This document shows positions 26,108-34,599 of a DNA stretch of 64,000 nucleotides, in pieces (the stretch's first letter is position 1; each line of letters opens with the position of its first letter). This DNA comes from Sphingomonas sp. 8AM (GTDB taxonomy: Bacteria > Pseudomonadota > Alphaproteobacteria > Sphingomonadales > Sphingomonadaceae), in the NCBI RefSeq assembly GCF_902506455.1, contig NZ_LR733844.1:1372223-1436222 (forward strand), given 5' to 3'. The notes beneath the pieces were generated by a model. It saw nothing but the letters and a program-made list of their open reading frames with translations, did not search any database and was not told the origin of the DNA. The position numbers and the translations under genes are program-made.

Positions 26108-27030
26108 CGCACGACACCGAAGCGCATCCGGGCGGTCAGATCGAGGACGACGATGCCCTCCCACAGCGGCGCGTTGCCGAGCACCCCGTCGGTGGGGACG
26201 GGCCAGTCGGAAAAGCTCTCCGGCGCCGCCGGGTTGGTGAAGACGGTGACGGTGCCGAGCGGGACGCCGCCCACTGTCACCGGCGCTGCGGCCGGCGCAC
26301 CGGCGAGCGCGAAAGGCTTGCCCCAGGCCATGCCGCGGATCGTCGACGGTGCGGCCGCCGTGGTCGCGCGCCCAGTGATGCGCTGCCACGCCGCGCGGTC
26401 GACGTGGAGCGGCATTTCGCTCGATCCGGTGTCGAAGACGATCGTGTCGCTTGAAAAGGTGCCGGTCGTGACCGGAACGTGGAATTTGCCATTGCGCAGC
26501 ATCGCGCGGACGAACTGCGCCTTGCGCAACGGCGCGGGCAGGTCGGCGTCGGCGAACAGGCAGAAGCGCTGGCCGGGATAGTCGATGACCGCGATCCGGC
26601 CCAGCAGCTCGGACAGGCCGAGCGTCCCGCGCAAGGTGGCATCCTCCTCCATGGCGGGGTCCAGGTAGAGCTCGGGCCGGTCGATCGTCGTACCGGCGAG
26701 CGCAAACGACCGCGCCCGGAACGTCGCGCTCCCCTTGGCCGCCCAGCGCGCGGCAATCGGAAACGCGCCGTAGAGGCTGGTGACGTTCGCGCCGGTATCG
26801 AGTTGCAACGGCACGGTCCGCCCGTTGATCCGCACCGGCACGCTGATCCCGCCGCGCGGCGACCCCGTGTCGTTCGGCAGCCACGTGAAGCCGACGCATT
26901 GCCGCGCACCCGCCAGACTTGCGGAGGCTGCCGCGAGCGTGAGCGCCGGCAGCGGTGGCGTGACGCTCGTCTGCGCCGGGGCGGTGCCCAGCAGGAAGGA
27001 AGCGGCGGCGGTAAGCGCGGTGGCGATCAT
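26104..27030 (-). CDS. Secreted retropepsin-like aspartic protease with two DTG motifs
   Basis: A 308-residue protein with a signal peptide (cleavage near the APAQT region). Two DTG signatures are present, LQLDTGANVTSLYG in the first half and IVFDTGSSEMPLHV in the second. The chain can therefore form both lobes of an aspartic protease by itself, whereas viral-type retropepsins dimerise. Bacterial members with this layout are rarely characterised. The start at 27030 lies upstream of a clear signal sequence. It is followed by a 4-base-overlapping membrane protein gene. Confidence 0.82.
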   Translation of the reverse strand: MIATALTAAASFLLGTAPAQTSVTPPLPALTLAAASASLAGARQCVGFTWLPNDTGSPRGGISVPVRINGRTVPLQLDTGANVTSLYGAFPIAARWAAKGSATFRARSFALAGTTIDRPELYLDPAMEEDATLRGTLGLSELLGRIAVIDYPGQRFCLFADADLPAPLRKAQFVRAMLRNGKFHVPVTTGTFSSDTIVFDTGSSEMPLHVDRAAWQRITGRATTAAAPSTIRGMAWGKPFALAGAPAAAPVTVGGVPLGTVTVFTNPAAPESFSDWPVPTDGVLGNAPLWEGIVVLDLTARMRFGVVR

Positions 27031-27228
27031 GAGGATTCCGGCGAGCGCGGTGCGGTGACGGCGGAATGCCGGCCTTCACCCCCGTCCGTAGCGCCGTGCG
27101 ATCCGGCCGCCTAACGCAGATTTGTCCTGTTGCGCCGCGCGCGGGCGTCCAACCGCGTGACAGCCCCCGAAGCGCGCCCTAAGCTACGGTCAGATAAACA
27201 GAATTATGACAATCGGGAGAGTGGGCCG

Positions 27229-28149
27229 ATGAAGATCCGGATCGTGATGCTGGCCGCAGCCGCCGCGACGCTGCCGGGTGCAACCGCTGCGCCGGGGCCG
27301 CGGCCCGCGATCACCGGCATCTCGCATCTCGCGGTCTATGCGAGCGATATGGCGAAGGCCGATCAATTCTACACGCACGTGCTGGGCGCGCGGCGCGGCA
27401 CCGATCCCGAAAGCGCCAGGGGCGCGCGCTATTACCTAAGCACACGCCAGTTCGTCGAGGTCCTGCCCGCCGGGGCCCGGCCGTCGCCGAGCAGGCTCGC
27501 GCATGTCGCCTATACCACCGCCGATGCGCGCGCCCTGCGGACGTGGCTGGCGAGATCGGGAGTGGCGAAGGCGGGTGCCCTTCAGCGCGGTGCAGCAGGT
27601 GAGCTGTGGTTCGCGACGCGTGATCCGGAGGGCAACGAGGTCCAGTTCGTCCAGCCGGCGGCTGGCGCCGACACGCCGGTGCCCGGCGCGATCAGCGGCC
27701 GGATCATTCACGTTGGCTATGCGGTCCATGATCGCGCCCGGCAGGATGGCTTCTACCGGCAGGTGCTCGGCTTCCGCCCGTACTGGTTCGGCGCGTTCAA
27801 TCCCGACAAGGTCGACTGGGTGTCGCAGCAGGTGCCGGATGGCCGTGACTGGCTCGAATATATGATGATCGGCGCCGGCTCCGACGTGACGCTCGACAAG
27901 GTCGACGCGCGCCAGCTCGGCATCCTCAACCATCTGTCGCTGGGTGTCCGCAACATGCAGGCCGCGGTGACGACGCTCTACCGGGAGGACCGGCTGAGCC
28001 CGCGCCACGACGGACCGCAGATGGGGCTGGACGGCAAGTGGCAGGCCAACCTCTACGACCCCGACGGCACCCGGGTCGAGTTGATGGAGTTCCAGCCGGC
28101 GAGCACGCCGTGTTGCTCGCCGTTCACCGCCGACAGCCCGACCGAATGA
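27229..28149 (+). CDS. Secreted two-domain VOC (glyoxalase-like) protein
   Basis: A 306-residue protein with a signal peptide (MKIRIVMLAAAAATLPGATAA) and two vicinal-oxygen-chelate modules. The first begins ITGISHLAVYASDM and ends EGNEVQFVQP. The second begins IIHVGYAVHDRARQDGFYRQ and ends DGTRVELMEF. His and Glu ligands are present at the expected module ends. VOC proteins include dioxygenases, isomerases and lyases; periplasmic members are uncommon. GGGAGAG precedes the ATG. The final Cys-Cys and Ser/Thr-rich tail is unusual. Confidence 0.85.
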   Translation: MKIRIVMLAAAAATLPGATAAPGPRPAITGISHLAVYASDMAKADQFYTHVLGARRGTDPESARGARYYLSTRQFVEVLPAGARPSPSRLAHVAYTTADARALRTWLARSGVAKAGALQRGAAGELWFATRDPEGNEVQFVQPAAGADTPVPGAISGRIIHVGYAVHDRARQDGFYRQVLGFRPYWFGAFNPDKVDWVSQQVPDGRDWLEYMMIGAGSDVTLDKVDARQLGILNHLSLGVRNMQAAVTTLYREDRLSPRHDGPQMGLDGKWQANLYDPDGTRVELMEFQPASTPCCSPFTADSPTE

Positions 28150-28183
28150 CCGGGCGCGGCGCGGGTGCCGCTGCCGCTGCCGG

Positions 28184-28483
28184 TCAGTCGGCCACCTCGA
28201 CCGCATGGCTTATCGTGATGGTGGGGCGCGCGGTCGCGAGATCGCGCGCGGCGAGCCCGAACGCCTTGAAATGGTCCGACGCCATGTGCGCCTGTACCGC
28301 CGCATCATCGACGTACAGCTCGTCAAAGACGAAGCGCCGCTCACCGTCCGCCTCGCGCCACAGATCGTAATAGAGCACGCCCGGCTCGGCGCGTGACGCG
28401 GCGATGCAGGGAGCGGCCGCGGCCACGAAGCTGTCCTCCTGCCCCGGTGTGACGCTGACGAACGCGATGACCTTGACCGACAT
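28184..28483 (-). CDS. Antibiotic biosynthesis monooxygenase (ABM)-domain protein
   Basis: A 99-residue ferredoxin-fold ABM protein similar to YgiN-type quinol monooxygenases. It has the VIAFVSVTPGQEDSF start, EPGVLYYDLWR centre and FDELYVDDAAVQAHMAS end. It probably acts as a small cofactor-free monooxygenase or quinone-handling enzyme. An AGGAGA site precedes the ATG. It converges on the VOC gene. Confidence 0.88.
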   Translation of the reverse strand: MSVKVIAFVSVTPGQEDSFVAAAAPCIAASRAEPGVLYYDLWREADGERRFVFDELYVDDAAVQAHMASDHFKAFGLAARDLATARPTITISHAVEVAD

Positions 28484-28680
28484 GGGTTTCTCCTGTTCTC
28501 CCGACCCGTACACCCCTCCCGCCCGCTGGGAAGCCCCGGCGTTCGTTGTTGCCGCGGCACGGGCGTAAGCCAGCGGGCTGCTTTTTTACACGCGCGCCGC
28601 TTCCTTATCGCAGATCATTGCGCTTTATACCGGGCCTTCCATGGCGTGGACCGGCGGGAACATCCGCCAGGGGGGATAAG

Positions 28681-29682
28681 GTGGCAACAGAAGAACCCAG
28701 GACGCACGATTGGCAGCCCGATCGGCTGCGGCGCGCGATCAAGGCGGCAGGGGTGGCGCTCTGGTCGTGGAATGTCGACACCGACCAGCTTAAAATGGAT
28801 CCGCCCGGTTTCGAGCTATGGGGTATCCCGTGGAGCGACACGGTGACGTTCGAGGAATTGTCGGCGCATATCCACCCGGCCGATCGCGACCGGGTCCGCG
28901 CCGCCTTCATCGCCACCCGCGCGATGGTCGGATCCTACGAGACGGACTTCCGCATTCTGGTCGGTGACGAGATCCGCTGGGTGGCAGCGCGCGGCAAGGG
29001 CGATGACGCCGACATCGTCGCGCGCACGATGTTCGGCATCTTCCTCGACGTCACCGGCCGGAAGCAGGCCGAAGAGAGCAATGAGCTGCTCGCCGGGGAA
29101 ATGAGCCACCGTGTCAAGAACCTGCTCGCCATCGCCTCGGGGCTCACCGCGATCAGCTCGCGATCGGCGACCAGCGTCGAGGAAATGGCGCAGGAGCTGA
29201 CCGGGCGCCTGTCGGCGTTGGGACGCGCGCACAATCTGGTCCGTCCGCTGGCGCCGGGGCAGGGGACCGCGGCGCTGCTGGGCGATCTGCTCTCGATCCT
29301 GCTCGCGCCATATGACGATCTCGGCGCCTTCAAGGGACGGATCCGCGTAGCGGTCGAGCGGATGGGTGTCGGCGAGGCATCGGCCACAGCGATCGCGCTC
29401 ATCATCCATGAGCTTGCGACCAACTCAATGAAATATGGATCGCTTTCCGTGCAGACGGGGACGCTCGATCTTTCCAGCGTCATGGAGGGCGAGGACCTCG
29501 TCCTGACATGGCTGGAGCGGGGCGGCCCGCCGGTCGAGAAACCCGCCGATGTCGCCGGTTTCGGCAGCAAGCTGGTGAACCGGAGCGTCGCCGGGCAATT
29601 GAACGGCGCGATCGGTTATGACTGGGCGGCAGAGGGCCTGATCGTCACGCTGCGTGCCAAGCGCGACCGGCTGGTGACGTGA
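28681..29682 (+). CDS. HWE-family sensor histidine kinase with N-terminal PAS
   Basis: About 333 residues starting at a GTG behind an AGGGGGGATAAG site. A PAS domain spans about 15-125. The dimerisation/phosphoacceptor segment GEMSHRVKNLLAIASGL has the HWE/HisKA_2 histidine. The ATPase part has HELATNSMKYG and a GFGSKLVNRSV end. HWE kinases in alphaproteobacteria often phosphorylate PhyR-type or single-domain regulators in the general stress response. No partner is adjacent. It converges on a hybrid kinase, with 15 bases between the stops. Confidence 0.92.
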   Translation: MATEEPRTHDWQPDRLRRAIKAAGVALWSWNVDTDQLKMDPPGFELWGIPWSDTVTFEELSAHIHPADRDRVRAAFIATRAMVGSYETDFRILVGDEIRWVAARGKGDDADIVARTMFGIFLDVTGRKQAEESNELLAGEMSHRVKNLLAIASGLTAISSRSATSVEEMAQELTGRLSALGRAHNLVRPLAPGQGTAALLGDLLSILLAPYDDLGAFKGRIRVAVERMGVGEASATAIALIIHELATNSMKYGSLSVQTGTLDLSSVMEGEDLVLTWLERGGPPVEKPADVAGFGSKLVNRSVAGQLNGAIGYDWAAEGLIVTLRAKRDRLVT

Positions 29683-29697
29683 GGGCACCGCCGGCGA

Positions 29698-32391
29698 TCA
29701 GGACGGCACGGCCGTCCCGGAGATCTGCGCGAGGCTGGCGGCGAGCGCGGCGCTGCGGAACGGCTTGGTCAGCCGCGGCAGCTCGGGAGACAGTTCCTCC
29801 ACATGCGCATAGCCGGAGACGACAAGGACCGGCAGCCGCGCGAACGTCTTGCGCAGCGCGAACGCCAGTTCCACGCCGCTCATTCCCGCCATCAGGTGAT
29901 CGGTGACGAGCAGATCGGGAGTCGCCCCCTGCGCGACGAGCGCGATCGCGGCCTCGCCGGACTCCGCTTCCAGCACCGCGTAGCCAAGCTCCTCCAGCAT
30001 GTCGGCTGTGCTGGCGCGCACGACATCCTCATCGTCCACCAGCAGCACCAGACCACGCGCGGTGCCGGCCACGGCCGCAGCCGCAACGGACGAGTCGACC
30101 TCCACGACGCGCGCGCTGACCGGCAGCCATAATTCGACGTTGGTGCCGACTCCTTCCCGGCTGTCGATGGTCAGCGCGCCGCCGAGCTGCGCCGCGAGGC
30201 CGTGCGCCATCGAGAGCCCGAGGCCCGTCCCCTTGCCGATCCCCTTCGTCGAGAAGAACGGCTCGACCGCGCGCGCCAGCGTCGCCTCGTCCATCCCCGT
30301 TCCGGTATCGGCGACCGAAAGCCGGACATAATGCCCGCGCCTGAGCGCGCCGCGCGCGACCCTGACGCTGGCGCGTGTCGCGCTGAGCCGGAGCGTACCG
30401 CCGCCGGGCATGGCATCGCGCGCATTCACCCCCAGGTTCAGCAGCGCCATCTCGAGCTGATTGGCATCCGCCCGCGCGGGGGGAAGGTTGTCGGACACGT
30501 CCACGGCGACATGGACCTGCGGGCCCATCGTGCTGGCGAGCAGTTCGGCCATGCCTTCCACCAGCCGACCGACATCGACCGCGGCCGGCTGCAAGGGCTG
30601 ACGTCGCGCGAAGGCGAGCAGGCGTTGCACCAGCGTCTTGGCCCGTTCCGCCGACTGGAGCGCGCCATCGATCATCCGCTGCTCGCGTTCGCCGCCCACG
30701 CCCTTGCGCTGTAGCAGGTCGAGCGAGCCGAAGATCGGGGTGAGCAGATTGTTGAAGTCGTGCGCGACGCCGCCGGTCAATTGCCCGATCGCCTCCATCT
30801 TCTGGCTCTGGCGCAGCGCTTCCTGCGCCACCGCCAGTTCGCGCGCCGCCTCCCGCTCCAGCGTCACGTCGCGGCCGACCGCGTAGAACACGTCGCCTTC
30901 GGGCACGAGCGTCCACGAGATCGTTCGCCAGCTGCCGTCGGCATGCGCGAGCCGGGTCTCGAAGCGGTCGATCTTCTCGCCGCGCAGCAGTCTTTCCAGC
31001 ACCGCCTCAAGCGCGGAACGGTCGTCCGGATGCACCTGCGTGTGGAACGGCGTGGCCAGCAGCGTCGCGGTATCGCGCGCCAGCGTCGTCCGCCACGCCG
31101 GGTTGATCGCCTTCGCGGACCCGTCGACGCCGATGACGGCCAGCAGGTCGGGGCTCATCTCCCATACCCGGTTGCGTTCCGCGGTTTGCCGCGCGACCTC
31201 CTGCTCGAGCCGGTCGTTCAGCTGCAGCAACCGGATTTCGGCGGCCTTTCGGGCGGTGATGTCGATGGCGGTGCCGATCACCCGGAAACACTGCCCCTGC
31301 GCATCGAAGAGGCCGCGCCCCTTGGCCGCGACCCAGCGGGTCACGCCGTCTTCCTTGCCGATGGTGCGATATTCGACGTCGTAGAGCGCGCGCAGCGCCG
31401 GATCGCTGGCGGACTCATAGGCGATGCGGGTCTGCTCGCGATCGTCGGGATGCACGCCGGTATGAGAATCCTCCAGCGTCACCGGCACGTCGGGCGAGAT
31501 GCCGAACATCGCCTTGATCCGGGGCGGCCAGAACATGCGGCCGGAGGCTTGCTCGACATCCCACTGGCCGATCTCGGCCACATCGAGCGCCAGCCGCAGC
31601 TGTTCCTCGCTGAGCGCCAGCTTCTCCTCGGCCTCGCGACGTTCATGGATGTCGATGACCGACCCGACATAACCGAGATAGCCGCCGTCGTCGCCGAACC
31701 GCGGGCTCGCGGCGTCGATCGCCCACCGATATTCTCCGGAGACATGCCGGAGCCGGTATTCGACCCGGAAGGATTGATGGCGGGTGTTCGCGAGGACGAA
31801 CGCTTCCTGCGCACGCTGCCGGTCGTCCGGATGGGTCGCCTCCAGCCAGCCGAAGCCCTCCGCCTCGCCCGGCGTCTGACCCGTGAACTCATACCAATGC
31901 CGGTTCAGATAGGTGCAATAACCCGACCGGTCGGTCACCCACATCATCACCGGGGCATGATCCGCCATGTTCCGGAAGCGGCTTTCGCTTTCCCGCAGCG
32001 CGGCGTCGCGGGCCTTTTCCTCGGTCAGGTCGCGGGCTTCGATGATCGTCCCGACCGGATGGCCGTCGTCGCCGAGGATCGGGGAAGCGGTGAAGGCGAC
32101 GGGGTAGAAATGCCCGTCCTTATGGACGAACACCTCCTCGCCTCGCATCCGCTCGCGCTCGGGAAAGGCGCGGTCGATCGGGCAGTCCGCCAGCGGGTAG
32201 GGGCGGCCGTCGGGATGCTGGTGGTGGACGACATCGTGCAGCGGGCGGTTCAGCGCTTCCTCGAGCCGATAGCCGGTCAACGCCTCCGCGGCGGTGTTCA
32301 TGAAGATGCAGTGCTGCCGATCGTCCATCAGAAAGATCGCCATCGTGGAGTTGGTCACGATCGCGTTCAGTCGTCGCTCGCTCAATTGCAT
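29698..32391 (-). CDS. Hybrid sensor histidine kinase with four PAS domains and receiver
   Basis: 897 residues with no membrane helix. Four PAS/PAC units occupy about residues 5-125, 130-255, 265-385 and 410-520. They are followed by HisKA (GGVAHDFNNLL), HATPase (NARDAMPGGG, DTGTGMD, KGTGLGLSM) and a C-terminal receiver (LLVTDHLMAGMSG). The part from the EALRQSQK linker onwards is nearly the same as in the hybrid kinase at 19525-22140, while the sensory halves differ. This implies duplication and sensor swapping. The output partner is unknown. Confidence 0.93.
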   Translation of the reverse strand: MQLSERRLNAIVTNSTMAIFLMDDRQHCIFMNTAAEALTGYRLEEALNRPLHDVVHHQHPDGRPYPLADCPIDRAFPERERMRGEEVFVHKDGHFYPVAFTASPILGDDGHPVGTIIEARDLTEEKARDAALRESESRFRNMADHAPVMMWVTDRSGYCTYLNRHWYEFTGQTPGEAEGFGWLEATHPDDRQRAQEAFVLANTRHQSFRVEYRLRHVSGEYRWAIDAASPRFGDDGGYLGYVGSVIDIHERREAEEKLALSEEQLRLALDVAEIGQWDVEQASGRMFWPPRIKAMFGISPDVPVTLEDSHTGVHPDDREQTRIAYESASDPALRALYDVEYRTIGKEDGVTRWVAAKGRGLFDAQGQCFRVIGTAIDITARKAAEIRLLQLNDRLEQEVARQTAERNRVWEMSPDLLAVIGVDGSAKAINPAWRTTLARDTATLLATPFHTQVHPDDRSALEAVLERLLRGEKIDRFETRLAHADGSWRTISWTLVPEGDVFYAVGRDVTLEREAARELAVAQEALRQSQKMEAIGQLTGGVAHDFNNLLTPIFGSLDLLQRKGVGGEREQRMIDGALQSAERAKTLVQRLLAFARRQPLQPAAVDVGRLVEGMAELLASTMGPQVHVAVDVSDNLPPARADANQLEMALLNLGVNARDAMPGGGTLRLSATRASVRVARGALRRGHYVRLSVADTGTGMDEATLARAVEPFFSTKGIGKGTGLGLSMAHGLAAQLGGALTIDSREGVGTNVELWLPVSARVVEVDSSVAAAAVAGTARGLVLLVDDEDVVRASTADMLEELGYAVLEAESGEAAIALVAQGATPDLLVTDHLMAGMSGVELAFALRKTFARLPVLVVSGYAHVEELSPELPRLTKPFRSAALAASLAQISGTAVPS
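29701..29717. terminator. Short hairpin at the convergent kinase ends
   Basis: GGACGGC-ACG-GCCGTCC, a perfect 7-base stem with a 3-base loop, 19 bases after the HWE kinase stop and inside the last codons of the convergent hybrid kinase. It may act as a terminator for the HWE kinase; there is no U-tract. Confidence 0.35.
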
Positions 32392-32513
32392 CGCCTCGGC
32401 CCTCTCGCCCTGAACGCACCGCTGTGGCGCGTGACGGTTGATCCGTCGCTAACTTGCGCAAACTGTCGCCATTTCCGCCATCGCCCCGGATCGCGGTGGC
32501 CGGCTGCCGGTCG

Positions 32514-32909
32514 CTAGCAGGCGGGTTCTTGCGTCCGGTCATAGGCATACGCCGCTGCGGCAAAGGCGCCTTCCTGCTCCAGCGCCCAGGCGCAAAGGGC
32601 CTCGAACGGCGCGCGGAGCGAGTGGCCGAGCGGCGTGATCGTATATTCGACCCCGACCGGGCTGGTCGGCAACACCGCCCGCGTCACCAGTCCGTGACGC
32701 TCCAGCCGCTTCAGCGCGTCGGCGAGCGACTTGTGGGTGATGCCGTCCAGCCGCCGCTTGATCTCGTTGAAACGCGCCGGCTTCGGACACAGTACGGTCA
32801 GGATCATGATCGTCCATTTGTCCGCGATCTTGTCCAGCACCGGCCGGATGCGCGGCACGTCGATCATCGCCTGACACGACAGCGCCGCGAGATCGGTTTC
32901 GTCCGCCAT
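32514..32909 (-). CDS. HxlR-family transcriptional regulator
   Basis: A 131-residue winged-helix regulator with the HxlR signature: a single Cys near the N-terminus (LSCQAM), then DKWTIMILTVL, RFNEIKRRLDGITHKSLADALKRLERHGLV and VEYTITPLGHSL. Such proteins sense quinones, aldehydes or thiol stress through the cysteine. It is divergent from an SDR gene and shares an AGATAT/ATATCT palindrome, so it probably represses that gene and itself. Confidence 0.92.
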   Translation of the reverse strand: MADETDLAALSCQAMIDVPRIRPVLDKIADKWTIMILTVLCPKPARFNEIKRRLDGITHKSLADALKRLERHGLVTRAVLPTSPVGVEYTITPLGHSLRAPFEALCAWALEQEGAFAAAAYAYDRTQEPAC

Positions 32910-32941
32910 ATCTACGTTACTCCCGGTGCGTTCTTGATAGC

Positions 32942-32960
32942 AGATATGCTTCGTATATCT
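32942..32960. promoter_or_regulatory. Putative HxlR operator palindrome
   Basis: AGATAT-N7-ATATCT inverted repeat in the 81-base gap between the HxlR and SDR genes. AT-rich dyads of this kind are typical HxlR operators. It lies 31 bases before the SDR start. Confidence 0.55.
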
Positions 32961-32990
32961 GGTCGGCCGTCTTCATGGAAAGGACGGAAA

Positions 32991-33722
32991 ATGACAGGAC
33001 TGGCAGACAAGGTCGCATTGGTGGTCGGCGGCGCGAAAGGGATCGGGCTCGCGACCGCCGGCGCGCTCGCAAGGGAAGGCGCGGCGGTGCTCCTGACCGG
33101 GCGCCGGAAGGAAGAGGTCGACGCCGCAGCGGAACGCCTTGGCGCCTCCGTCCACGGTATCGTCGCCGATGCGAGCGCGCGGGACGATCTGGAGCGCGTC
33201 GTTGCGGAGGCGCGGCGTCGCCACGGCCACCTCGACGCGCTGGTGCTGAACGCCGGGCTGTCCGAACCGGCGACGATCGCGGAGGCGACCGCCGCGCATT
33301 TCGACCGCCATTTCGCCGTCAACGTGCGCGGCGCGCTGTTCGGTCTGCAGGCGGCCTTGCCGGTGTTGCGCGATGGCGCCTCAGTCGTGCTGGTCGGGTC
33401 GATCGCCGCCGGCATGGGCGTGACGCCGTACAGCACCTATGCCGCGACAAAGGCGGCGCTGCGTTCCTATGCGCGCAGCTGGGCGGCCGAGCTTGCGCCG
33501 CGGCGGATTCGCGTCAACGTCGTTGCGCCCGGGCCGACCGACACCGAGATGATGGCCGCGGTGCCCGACGACATGCGGCAGCAGCTGATCGCGCCGATCC
33601 CGCTTGGTCGGATGGCGCGCGTCGACGAGGTAGCGGCGGCCGCGCTGTTCCTGCTCGGCGACGCGGCCAGCTTCGTGACCGGGGCGGAGCTGTGCGTCGA
33701 TGGCGGGATGCGGCAGGTGTAG
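32991..33722 (+). CDS. Short-chain dehydrogenase/reductase (SDR)
   Basis: A 243-residue classical SDR. VVGGAKGIG near residue 12 is the cofactor loop, NAG occurs near residue 87, Ser is in LVGSIAAG and YAATK is the YxxxK motif. The C-terminal GAELCVDGGM ending is family-typical. An AAGGACGGAAA site precedes the ATG. Divergence from an HxlR regulator suggests induction by an electrophile or quinone. It is distinct in sequence from the SDRs at 1571 and 49264. Confidence 0.93.
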   Translation: MTGLADKVALVVGGAKGIGLATAGALAREGAAVLLTGRRKEEVDAAAERLGASVHGIVADASARDDLERVVAEARRRHGHLDALVLNAGLSEPATIAEATAAHFDRHFAVNVRGALFGLQAALPVLRDGASVVLVGSIAAGMGVTPYSTYAATKAALRSYARSWAAELAPRRIRVNVVAPGPTDTEMMAAVPDDMRQQLIAPIPLGRMARVDEVAAAALFLLGDAASFVTGAELCVDGGMRQV

Positions 33723-33729
33723 CGCGACC

Positions 33730-33761
33730 GGCGGCGATCGCGGTCACAGCGGATCGCCGCC
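33730..33761. terminator. Strong hairpin between convergent SDR and AraC genes
   Basis: GGCGGCGATC (33730-33739) pairs perfectly with GATCGCCGCC (33752-33761) around a 12-base loop; CGAC/GTCG can extend the stem with one bulge. It starts 7 bases after the SDR stop and overlaps the end of the AraC gene. It is likely a shared terminator for the convergent genes. Confidence 0.5.
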
Positions 33762-34541
33762 GTCGCCGAGGTGCTGGCGCAACGCGTGCAGGCTTGAATC
33801 GAGGAAGCGGCGGCAATCCTTCGCGAAGTGCGAATGATCGACATAGCCGGCCTCCCACAGCACCCGGCCCGCCCCGCGCGTGTCGGGGAGCAGGCGGCGC
33901 AGCACGCGCAGGAAGCGTCGCAGCACCAGCACGCGCTTGGGGGGAAGACCGAACGTCCGCAGACAGATCGCCGACAGGTGCCGCGGCGTGATGCCGAGCG
34001 CGGCGCAGAGCTCGGCGACGCTGGCGCGCGGGCTGGCGTCGATCAGCGCGACGATCTGCTGCGCCACGCCGTCGCGTGCGCGCCCGGCGGTGCGTTGCGC
34101 GGCGAGCCACGGCGCGAACGCCGCTGCGGCGTCGGGCGCGCGCTCGTCCGGCGCGGCGCCCGGATCGATCGTGGTCAGCGGCACGACCCGGTCGGTGAAG
34201 CGCGACAGGTCGCGGTCCGACAGCGTCGGCCAGGCGGTCGCGCGCAGCCGGAGCCCGAGCAGCATCGCGCCGCCGTGGTCCAGCTGCGCGACGCTGGTCG
34301 TCGGCCCGATGAATCCGATCCGCGGCAGCGGCGCGCTCGTCCGGCGGCGGATCGTCAGCCGCGCCTCCGTCGCGCCATCGACCAGCATGTACAGCCGCGG
34401 CCCGCCCGGCAGCACGACCGTGCCGCGCGCGCCCGTCCCCGCCGGTCGCGCGACATAGCCGGCGACGAGCTCGTCGGGCGAAGGGGGTGGCGCATGCCGG
34501 CCGGGCGCTGGCGATGGTCTCTCCACTTCCGTCTCCGCCAT
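33744..34541 (-). CDS. AraC-family transcriptional regulator
   Basis: 265 residues. The C-terminal DNA-binding part includes RASVAELCAALGITPRHLS and a second unit AGYVDHSHFAKDCRRFL. The N-terminal part is rich in Pro/Ala and resembles the cupin-like ligand-binding half of AraC proteins with a DUF6597-like region (ARGTVVLPGGPRLYMLVDG), but that assignment is loose. The target is unknown. It is co-oriented with the LuxR-type gene upstream, 58 bases apart. Confidence 0.85.
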   Translation of the reverse strand: MAETEVERPSPAPGRHAPPPSPDELVAGYVARPAGTGARGTVVLPGGPRLYMLVDGATEARLTIRRRTSAPLPRIGFIGPTTSVAQLDHGGAMLLGLRLRATAWPTLSDRDLSRFTDRVVPLTTIDPGAAPDERAPDAAAAFAPWLAAQRTAGRARDGVAQQIVALIDASPRASVAELCAALGITPRHLSAICLRTFGLPPKRVLVLRRFLRVLRRLLPDTRGAGRVLWEAGYVDHSHFAKDCRRFLDSSLHALRQHLGDGGDPL

Positions 34542-34599
34542 GGTGTCGCGAAGATACGTTGCCGGGCGGCGCGCGGATGCGCCGCAAGGATGCGCGACG

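Noticed and set aside
29803..32517. Long plus-strand frames opposite the second hybrid kinase
   Set aside because: Shadow frames; the kinase on the minus strand has all four PAS domains and catalytic boxes in order.
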